From Oligoflexia bacterium (GTDB lineage Bacteria; Myxococcota_A; UBA796; UBA2385): a stretch of 13,140 nt of DNA. Every line of letters starts with the position of its first letter. Position 1 is the stretch's first letter. The stretch lies in contig JAADHA010000024.1 of the NCBI GenBank assembly GCA_013152105.1, forward strand, positions 1 to 13,140, given 5' to 3'. This document shows, piece by piece, positions 1-5,869 of the stretch. A program made the translations under genes and the position numbers. The notes under the pieces were generated by a model that was not told the DNA's origin, made no database searches, and saw only the letters and a program-made list of their open reading frames with translations.

Positions 1-65
1 ATGCGATGGTCGGTCGGCTTCTTTAGCCTGTTCGGACGGTAGCGAATCCGTACGCGGCCGACGGT

Positions 66-94
66 CGATGCACTCCTACCTGCGATGCACTCCT
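66..94. repeat. Short direct repeat (12 bp, two copies)
   Basis: CGATGCACTCCT occurs at 66-77 and again at 83-94, 17 bp apart start to start, in the gap downstream of arsA. Two copies this short may be chance. No inverted repeat or mobile-element end is visible next to them. Confidence 0.4.
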
Positions 95-133
95 TACTCT
101 CGGTCACCATTGCGCAGCGAGGGCTCCGTGAAC

Positions 134-1855
134 TCAGTCCGCCAAGCGCCCAGCCATCCACGGCACCACGACGAAGGGCAGCCCAACCGCCGCGACCTCG
201 GCGAGCCAGGGCACTTCGCTGGCCCGCCGCGCGACCAGGACGGGGTCGCGCGGTCTCAGCGGCGCCAGGCTCTGGTTCACGACCCAGGCGGTGGGGTGGA
301 TCCCGGCTCGGGCGAGGTCGTCCTGGAGCGCCTTGGCCTCGTGGACTGGGGTGGCCTCGGGCAGGGTGACCAGCAGGATCTTGGTGTAGCTCGGGTCCCG
401 CAGCCGAGGCAGGAGCGCTTGGACCTCGGGCGGCGCGCTGCCGGCCATCCTCTGCACCTCGCGGTGGTAGCTCTCGGCCGCGTCAAGCAGCAGCAGGGTG
501 TGCCCCGAAGGGGCGGTATCCAACACGACGAAGCGGTCCTCGGCGTCGGCCACGACCCGGGCAAAAGCGCGAAAGACCGCGATCTCCTCGGTGCAGGGCG
601 ATCGCAGGCCCTCCTCCAGCAGCAAGCGGGCCTGCTCGTCCAGGCCCTCGCCCACCGTGCGCAGGACCTCGTCGCGGTAGGCCGCGGTCTCGACCTTGGG
701 GTCGATCCGGCTGAGGTGCAGACCGGGTTCGCCGTCGCCGAGGGACTCGATGGCCTCGGCGATGTGGGCCGCCGGGTCGGTGGTGCTGAGGTGAACGGCG
801 TGCCCGCGCCGGGCCAGCGCGGTGGCGAGGGTGGCCGCGACGGTGGTCTTGCCGACGCCGCCCTTGCCCATCGTAAAGATCAGACCGCGTCCGCCGGCTT
901 CAATGGACGGCAGCAGCGAGTCCAGGCTGGAGAAGCGCGGACCCTTCACGAAGGCGGGTGGTGGTGGCGGAGCCGTGGTACCCGCCAGCGCGCGCAGGGC
1001 GTCCAGGCCCACCAGCCCGAAGGGCATCAGCGGGATCTGTCGCCGGGGCAGCCGGGCCAGGCCGGGTGGCATGTCTCGCAGCGCCCGGTCGCCGCGCTCC
1101 TGGAGGGCCCGGGCCAGCGGGTCGTCGGGCTCGGTGGCCTGGAAGATGCCGTTGATCACCAGGCTCTGGCGCGCGATGTCGAGGGCTTCCAGCTCGACCC
1201 GGCTGCGCTCGGCCTCTTTCAGGGCGGCGGCCTCGGGGCGCGTGACCAGCACCAGCAGGGTCTGGTCGCCGTCGGACAGGGCGTGGCGCGCTGCCCTGTA
1301 CAGGGCGCGCTGGTCGCCCAGGCCGGACAGGGGGCCCAGGCACGAGGTCCCGCCGACGTTGTCATCAAGGAAGCCCGTCCAGGCCGAGGGAAGCTCGAGC
1401 AGGCGCAGAGTGTGGCCGGTCGGGGCCGTGTCGAACACGACGTGGTCGAAGTCAGCGGTCGCCGAGAGATCCCCCAGCAGGGCGGCGAACTCGTCGAAGG
1501 CGGCGATCTCCACCGTGCAGGCCCCCGAGAGCTGCTCTTCGATGGAGCGGATCGCGACATCGGGCAGCACGCCGCGGTAGGGCGCGACCACCCGGTCCCG
1601 GTACGCCTTGGCGGCCGCGACCGGGTCGATGTCCAGGGCGCAGAGCCCGGGCAGGCCAGGCACCGGGCTGGGGCGATTGGAGAGGGTGCAGCCCAGGACC
1701 TCGTCGAGGTTGCTGGCTGGGTCGGTGCTGACCAGCAGCACCCGCCGGCCCGCATCGGCCAGCTCCAGGGCCATGGCGCTGGAGATCGTGGTCTTGCCTA
1801 CGCCGCCCTTGCCCGTGAAGAACAGGAAGCGCGGTGGGTTCTCGGTCAGCAGCAC
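134..1855 (-). CDS. arsA: ArsA arsenite-stimulated efflux pump ATPase
   Basis: ArsA is the cytosolic ATPase that binds As(III)/Sb(III) and energises a membrane arsenite carrier. The product is 573 aa, close to the usual ~580, with two homologous ATPase halves. P-loops GKGGVGKTT lie at about residues 15-23 and 330-338. The paired signal motifs are DTAPTGHT (142-149) and DTAPSGHT (446-453). Cysteines at 113, 172 and 421 sit where the metalloid-site cysteines of the characterised E. coli plasmid ArsA lie (113, 172, 422), so all three ligands are present. A proline-rich linker (~295-301) joins the halves. The start is GTG at 1855 because a GGAGG at 1862-1866 sits 6 nt upstream. The frame stays open to 2890, but that part is antisense-like sequence over acr3. 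The start overlaps the acr3 stop by 10 nt, indicating translational coupling. Function is inferred from family knowledge and is very likely. Confidence 0.96.
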   Translation of the reverse strand: MLLTENPPRFLFFTGKGGVGKTTISSAMALELADAGRRVLLVSTDPASNLDEVLGCTLSNRPSPVPGLPGLCALDIDPVAAAKAYRDRVVAPYRGVLPDVAIRSIEEQLSGACTVEIAAFDEFAALLGDLSATADFDHVVFDTAPTGHTLRLLELPSAWTGFLDDNVGGTSCLGPLSGLGDQRALYRAARHALSDGDQTLLVLVTRPEAAALKEAERSRVELEALDIARQSLVINGIFQATEPDDPLARALQERGDRALRDMPPGLARLPRRQIPLMPFGLVGLDALRALAGTTAPPPPPAFVKGPRFSSLDSLLPSIEAGGRGLIFTMGKGGVGKTTVAATLATALARRGHAVHLSTTDPAAHIAEAIESLGDGEPGLHLSRIDPKVETAAYRDEVLRTVGEGLDEQARLLLEEGLRSPCTEEIAVFRAFARVVADAEDRFVVLDTAPSGHTLLLLDAAESYHREVQRMAGSAPPEVQALLPRLRDPSYTKILLVTLPEATPVHEAKALQDDLARAGIHPTAWVVNQSLAPLRPRDPVLVARRASEVPWLAEVAAVGLPFVVVPWMAGRLAD

Positions 1856-2943
1856 GAGCCGCCTCCAGCGTTGATGGAGCCGGGCCCCGCGTCGGTGGAT
1901 AAGGGAAAGAAGCGCGGTTTCAGCCACAGGGCGACCTTGACCAGGCCCAGCAGGACCGGCACCTCGACCAAGGGGCCAACCACCGCAGCCAGGGCCGCGC
2001 CGTGCGAGATGCCGAAGGTCGCGACAGCCACGGCGATCGCCAGCTCGAAGTTGTTCGATGCCGCCGTGAAGGACAGCGCCACCGTCTTGCCGTAGGTGGC
2101 TCCCACCCGGTGGCTGAGCAGGAAGGACACCGAGAACATCACCACGAAGTACAGCACCAGCGGGATGGCGATGCGCAGCACGTCGCGGGGCTGGGACAAG
2201 ATCCGGTCGCCTTGCAGGGCGAACATCACGACGATCGTGAACAGCAGGGCGATCAGGGTCAACGGACTGATCCGGGGGATGAAGCGGTCGGTGTACCAGG
2301 CGTCGCCCTTGGCCTTTCGCAGGACCAGGCGGGTGATCAGGCCGGCGGCGAAGGGGACGCCCAGGTAGATCGCCACGCTCTTTGCGATCTGCAGCATCGT
2401 GATGTGTACGACCGCGCTCTGAAGCCCCAGCCAGCCGGGCAGGACCGTCACGAAGACCCAGGCATAGAGCGGAAAGAAGAGGATCTGGAAGACCGAGTTG
2501 AAGGCGACCAGGCCCGCGCAGTAGTCGGGGTCGCCGCCCGCCAGGTCGTTCCAGACGATGACCATGGCGATGCAGCGGGCCAGGCCGATCATGATCAGTC
2601 CGACCATGAACTCGGGCAGGTCTGACAGGAAGGTGACGGCCAGGCCGAACATCAAGAGCGGGCCGATGATCCAATTCTGGAGCAGGGAGAGCCCCAGGAT
2701 CCGCAGGTCCCGAAACACCCGCCCCAGGCTTTCGTAGCGGACCTTGGCCAGGGGTGGGTACATCATCACGATGAGCCCGATGGCGATGGGGATCGACGTC
2801 GTGCCGACGCTGAGCGAGTCGAAGACCTGGGCCAGCCCGGTCCACCAGCGGCCCAGCAGCATCCCGGCGGCCATGGCCAGGAAGATCCACAGGGTGAGGA
2901 AGCGGTCGAGGAAGGACAGGCGGCGGATCGGTGCGGTGGTCAT
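1846..2943 (-). CDS. acr3: Acr3-family arsenite efflux permease
   Basis: This is an integral inner-membrane arsenite exporter of the Acr3 (BART superfamily) type, 365 aa, with about ten hydrophobic segments starting at residues ~14-32. The hallmark GLARCIAMVIVWNDLA lies at ~120-135, with the conserved TM4 cysteine at 124. SNNFELAIA at ~296-304 carries the conserved glutamate at 300. Both residues are needed for transport in characterised Acr3 proteins. The ATG at 2943 gives a normal Acr3 N-terminus. The C-terminus ends Gly-Gly-Gly-Ser-Cys-Cys, and these codons are also the arsA ribosome-binding region. acr3 is first in a two-gene operon with arsA. It is divergent from an MBL-fold gene across 128 nt. 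No arsR repressor or arsC reductase gene is seen in the window, although the left edge cuts the region downstream of arsA. Identification is firm. Confidence 0.96.
   Translation of the reverse strand: MTTAPIRRLSFLDRFLTLWIFLAMAAGMLLGRWWTGLAQVFDSLSVGTTSIPIAIGLIVMMYPPLAKVRYESLGRVFRDLRILGLSLLQNWIIGPLLMFGLAVTFLSDLPEFMVGLIMIGLARCIAMVIVWNDLAGGDPDYCAGLVAFNSVFQILFFPLYAWVFVTVLPGWLGLQSAVVHITMLQIAKSVAIYLGVPFAAGLITRLVLRKAKGDAWYTDRFIPRISPLTLIALLFTIVVMFALQGDRILSQPRDVLRIAIPLVLYFVVMFSVSFLLSHRVGATYGKTVALSFTAASNNFELAIAVAVATFGISHGAALAAVVGPLVEVPVLLGLVKVALWLKPRFFPLSTDAGPGSINAGGGSCC
1862..1866 (-). promoter_or_regulatory. Shine-Dalgarno site of arsA inside acr3
   Basis: GGAGG on the minus strand lies 6 nt before the arsA GTG at 1855. 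It is embedded in the last codons of acr3 and fixes the arsA start. The arrangement suggests that arsA translation depends on ribosomes finishing acr3. Confidence 0.8.
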
Positions 2944-2976
2944 GGCCGGGTCCGTGGCTTCGTGATTCGACGAAAT

Positions 2977-3005
2977 ACGTATCCCCGGCGCTGGGGAGGC
3001 GTCAA
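2977..3005 (-). promoter_or_regulatory. Possible weak promoter of acr3-arsA
   Basis: Reading the minus strand, TTGACG (3000-3005) matches the -35 consensus at five of six bases. A 17-nt spacer then leads to ATACGT at 2977-2982, a poor -10. This lies within an 8-bp palindrome ATACGTAT (2975-2982) that could be an operator half-site. Placement about 35-60 nt upstream of the acr3 ATG is suitable. The -10 is unconvincing, so the call is tentative. Confidence 0.22.
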
Positions 3006-3009
3006 GGGG

Positions 3010-3026
3010 GCGAGCGGAGGGCTCGC
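3010..3026. repeat. Perfect inverted repeat in acr3/MBL divergent region
   Basis: GCGAGC (3010-3015) pairs perfectly with GCTCGC (3021-3026) around a 5-nt GGAGG loop. The hairpin lies between two divergent genes and has no T-tract, so it is not a typical intrinsic terminator. It could be an operator, an mRNA leader structure or a chance GC-rich palindrome. Confidence 0.45.
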
Positions 3027-3071
3027 GTCTACAACAGGGCGGATGACGTGCCAGTCAGATAGTGCAAGGCA

Positions 3072-3884
3072 ATGCGGGAACTTGCCGGAATCGCCGTAGA
3101 AGCCATCAGCCTGGGCGGTGTGGAGACCTGCATTCACTTGCCCGGCCTGGGCCTGTGCTTTGACATGGGCACCTGCCCCCGCCGCGCGGTGCGGCACCCC
3201 CTGGTGTTCTTCACGCACGCCCACGTCGACCACATGGCGGGGGTCATCGTCCACTGCGCGACCCGCAGCATGCAGCGCATGAAGCCACCCACCTACGTCA
3301 TGCCCACGGCGAACGTCCAGGACTTTGGCGATCTGCTCGATGTCTGGCGGCGCCTGGACGGCTCCGAGTTGCCCTGCCAGGTCGTCGGCCTGCCCGCCGG
3401 CGACAGCTTTGCGATTCGGCCAGGCTTGTGGGCCACAGCCCACGCGACCAATCACCGGGTGGTCTCACAGGGCTACGTGTTGACCGAGCGCCGGAACAAG
3501 CTCAAGGACCGCTTCAAGGGCCTGCCCGGCCACCAGCTCGGCGAAATGCGTCGCAACGGAGAACAGATCACCCAGCCCATCGACACGCCGCTGGTCGCCT
3601 TCACAGGCGACAGCCGCATCGAGATCATCGATCGGGTCGACGCCTTCCGCAAGGCCCGGCTGCTCATCATGGAGGTCACCTTTCTCGACGACCAGGTCAG
3701 CGTGGAGCTGACGCGGGCCAAGGGCCACATCCACCTCGACGAAGTCATCGAACGCGCCAACCTGTTCGAGAACCAGGCGATCCTCTTCACGCACCGCTCG
3801 GCTCGCTACAGCCCTCGCCAGGCGGCCGAGATCGTCGCGGCGCGCTTGCCAGCGGGCTTGCGAGACCGCGTGAGCGTCCTGTAG
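3072..3884 (+). CDS. RNase Z-like MBL-fold metallohydrolase
   Basis: The product is a 270-aa metallo-beta-lactamase-fold hydrolase most like the ribonuclease Z branch, which cleaves the 3' trailer from tRNA precursors. The zinc motif THAHVDH is at 48-54 (His49, His51, Asp53, His54). Further ligand candidates follow in RNase Z order: His128 (NHRVVSQGY), Asp180 (FTGDSR) and His240 (FTHRSARYS). GHIHLDE at 217-223 matches the family's conserved GH segment. The protein is shorter than typical RNase Z (~300 aa), and the long exosite arm is not obvious, so tRNA processing is a hypothesis. A general phosphodiesterase role is possible. The ATG at 3072 has only a weak AAGG nearby. No signal peptide is seen, so it is probably cytosolic. 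It is divergent from acr3 and convergent, 22 nt apart, with the following lipoprotein gene; nothing links it functionally to arsenic. Confidence 0.88.
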   Translation: MRELAGIAVEAISLGGVETCIHLPGLGLCFDMGTCPRRAVRHPLVFFTHAHVDHMAGVIVHCATRSMQRMKPPTYVMPTANVQDFGDLLDVWRRLDGSELPCQVVGLPAGDSFAIRPGLWATAHATNHRVVSQGYVLTERRNKLKDRFKGLPGHQLGEMRRNGEQITQPIDTPLVAFTGDSRIEIIDRVDAFRKARLLIMEVTFLDDQVSVELTRAKGHIHLDEVIERANLFENQAILFTHRSARYSPRQAAEIVAARLPAGLRDRVSVL

Positions 3885-3906
3885 CCACCCTCGCCGACAA
3901 CGCCCG

Positions 3907-4821
3907 TCACTGGCCGACCCCCAGAAACCACAGCACGCCATCACCCACCTGTGGGTCGTCGGCGCTGATCCCACCCGAGATGGCGCCTTCGCGGACGAAG
4001 GACGGGGACACGTCCTCGGGCAGGATTGTGGCGTTGTTGTAGCGCAGCATCGACGCCTGCTGGGCGCTGTGCAGCATATTCGTGGCGTGCATGGTGCGGT
4101 ACCCCAGCGCGTGGTCCGGCAGGCCCTGAAAGCGGTGATAAGGCTGGGTGAGCTCGGCGATGAGCTGGGCTGGTTCCCGCTCGGCCCACCACGCATCTGC
4201 CGATGCTGGATCGTCCGGCACCAGAAGGGCGAAGCGGTCCTGGTTGCTCTGTGGCGCATAGGCCAGGTCGTCGGACAAGAAACCAGGGCTCTCGACATCG
4301 ACCCAACCCGCGACGGCCAGATCCGGGTGCCGCCCCAAGGCGCCAGCAGCCAGCGCGCCGCCAAAGGAACGCGATGACAGCACGATCATCTGGGGGTCGA
4401 CGCCGTCCTGGACCGAGACCCAGCGCAGCAGGGACGCCAGGTCGTCCTGGCTTTCGTGGCCGTTGGCGTCCTCTTCGCCATCGCTGGCGCCCCGCCCGCG
4501 GGGATCCCAGCTCACGACTGCCACACCGTGGTCAGTGAGCATATCGGCCTGTCCGGCATCCATCAGCCGGGCTCCCCACTCGAAGCCCGGCGGGACCAGC
4601 ACAACCGCCGCGGTGCAGTCCTGGCGGTGAGGCCACCGGGCGTGGACGCGCAGCCGCAAGCCTGGCTGGACTTCCAGCCACAGATCCTGGCTGTGATCGC
4701 CTCGACCCAGGGAGTCAACTGGAACAGGCGCACTACAGCCGCTGGACGCCCAGGCATCTGGCGGCAACTCCACCGGCACACAAGACAGCAGGGAAAGGAC
4801 CAGTACCAACACGGCCACCAC
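3907..4821 (-). CDS. Lipoprotein alpha/beta hydrolase
   Basis: The product is a 304-aa predicted alpha/beta-hydrolase-fold enzyme. It begins with a hydrophobic signal ending in a lipobox LLSC (residues 11-14), so mature protein should start at Cys14 as a lipid-anchored envelope protein. The fold shows in VVLVPPGF (73-80, oxyanion-side strand), WDPRGRGASDG (105-115) and the nucleophile elbow SSRSFGG (149-155, Ser152). The elbow is S-x-S-x-G rather than the classical G-x-S-x-G. Asp236 (QGLPDHA) and His245 (TMHATN) are plausible remaining triad members. Substrate is unknown; esterase, lipase or peptidase are all possible. The start is GTG at 4819-4821, chosen because it gives an intact lipoprotein signal. 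An ATG further upstream is in another frame. It converges with the MBL gene and is divergent from the kinase locus across about 80 nt. Confidence 0.8.
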   Translation of the reverse strand: MVAVLVLVLSLLSCVPVELPPDAWASSGCSAPVPVDSLGRGDHSQDLWLEVQPGLRLRVHARWPHRQDCTAAVVLVPPGFEWGARLMDAGQADMLTDHGVAVVSWDPRGRGASDGEEDANGHESQDDLASLLRWVSVQDGVDPQMIVLSSRSFGGALAAGALGRHPDLAVAGWVDVESPGFLSDDLAYAPQSNQDRFALLVPDDPASADAWWAEREPAQLIAELTQPYHRFQGLPDHALGYRTMHATNMLHSAQQASMLRYNNATILPEDVSPSFVREGAISGGISADDPQVGDGVLWFLGVGQ

Positions 4822-4903
4822 GGTAACACCTGGTCCATGGGGGCGGCGACACCGTCGGCCCCACGTGCAAGCACACCCCGCAGAGGGATACCCTCACCGA
4901 AAC

Positions 4904-5869
4904 ATGGCCCACGCGCCTCCGCGGGTCCCAACCATAGTGAGCCGCCCGCTGTCCCGTCCCGCACCCATCCTGCCCGTACTTCCAGATCGGTACGAGCCAT
5001 GGCCCGACGACCGTCGCGCCTTGCTGGGCCGCGGCGGGGCCAGCGAGGTCTGGCGAGTGCATGACCGGGTCCTGGGTATCCTGGTTGCGCTCAAGGTACT
5101 TCGCAGCGATGGTGCCCGGCTGGCCGGCAAGCTGGAGCGCGAAGCCGTCATCTCGGCTTCAGTGGTCCACCCGAATGTCATCGCCTTGCACGACATGGGC
5201 CGTACACCGCAGGGCCGCCCCTACCTGGCCTTCGCCCTGGCCAGCGAGGGCAGCATGTTGGACCACGCGACCCAGATCTTGACCTGGGCCGAGCTGAGAC
5301 GGCAGACCATCGGCCTGCTCGACGCGCTTGGGGCACTCCACGCCCGCGGCTTGCTGCACCTCGACGTCAAGCTCTCCAACCTGCTGCTGCACCGCATCAG
5401 TCCTCGCAGACGAGTGCTGTGGCTGGCCGATCTGGGCGTGGCTCGCGCTCGCTTCAGCGATGACGAAGACGAGGGCATGGTGCTGGGCACGGTCGGCTAT
5501 ATGGCGCCCGAGCGACTGACGGGTCGTCGCCAACACTGGGGTCCACCGACCGATCTATTCAGCGTTGGGGCTGTGCTCTACCGCCTGCTCACCGGTGAAT
5601 TGCCCTATCCAGCCAAGGACCCGGTCAAGGCCCTGGCGGCTCGCCAGCACCCCCCCGGCGGGGTGCCCACCCGAGAAGGCATGGTCGTGCCCAGCGGGCT
5701 GGAAGACATCGTGTTGGCGCTGCTGCATCCCGACCGCCGCTCGCTACGACCTCGCGGCCGATGTCGCCCGCGCCATCAACGCGCTGCCCGATCCCCGCAC
5801 CGAGCGCCCCCCCAACCTCAGCACCCAGGGCGGCCCCCCCCGCCTGGCGCTGCTGGCCCAGCTTGGTGA
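4904..5869 (+). CDS. Ser/Thr protein kinase domain (5' part of a frame-broken kinase/ATPase gene)
   Basis: This is a Hanks-type Ser/Thr kinase domain. From the ATG at 4904: glycine loop LGRGGASEVW (41-50), ATP-binding Lys64 in VALKVL, and a catalytic loop HLDVKLSN (152-159) with Asp154, Lys156 and Asn159. There is a DLG in place of DFG (176-178), APE at 201-203, and a subdomain IX segment TDLFSVGAVLYRLLTGELPY. HLD replaces the usual HRD. Kinase-like sequence ends near 5735. The remaining codons to 5869 are Arg/Pro-rich and look out of frame, whereas the +1 frame continues naturally with ARYDLAADVARAI. The gene therefore appears to be one unit with the ATPase segment that follows. A GTG at 4865 is an alternative start; neither has a good ribosome-binding site. 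It is probably cytosolic, as no membrane segment is seen. The phosphorylated target is unknown. Confidence 0.82.
   Translation: MAHAPPRVPTIVSRPLSRPAPILPVLPDRYEPWPDDRRALLGRGGASEVWRVHDRVLGILVALKVLRSDGARLAGKLEREAVISASVVHPNVIALHDMGRTPQGRPYLAFALASEGSMLDHATQILTWAELRRQTIGLLDALGALHARGLLHLDVKLSNLLLHRISPRRRVLWLADLGVARARFSDDEDEGMVLGTVGYMAPERLTGRRQHWGPPTDLFSVGAVLYRLLTGELPYPAKDPVKALAARQHPPGGVPTREGMVVPSGLEDIVLALLHPDRRSLRPRGRCRPRHQRAARSPHRAPPQPQHPGRPPPPGAAGPAW

Noticed and set aside
1..110. Open minus-strand frame from ATG at 110 to the left edge (36 codons)
   Set aside because: It has no good ribosome-binding site, uses codons rare elsewhere in the window (AGT, AGG, CTA), and shows no recognisable motif. 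It could still be a real gene start cut by the edge.
68..2095. Plus-strand 675-codon open frame opposite arsA and the 3' end of acr3
   Set aside because: It is antisense to two clear genes, is rich in Gly/Arg/Gln/His without domain motifs, and is explained by the high GC content.
1856..2890. Upstream extension of the arsA frame across acr3
   Set aside because: The extension is an out-of-frame shadow of acr3. ArsA homology starts at the GTG at 1855, which has a ribosome-binding site.
3885..3906. Terminator between the convergent MBL and hydrolase genes
   Set aside because: The 22-nt gap has no hairpin and no T-tract.
5565..5735. Beginning of the long plus-strand frame as a separate gene start
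   Set aside because: This part is a shadow of the kinase domain in another frame. Convincing coding in this frame starts only near 5736.
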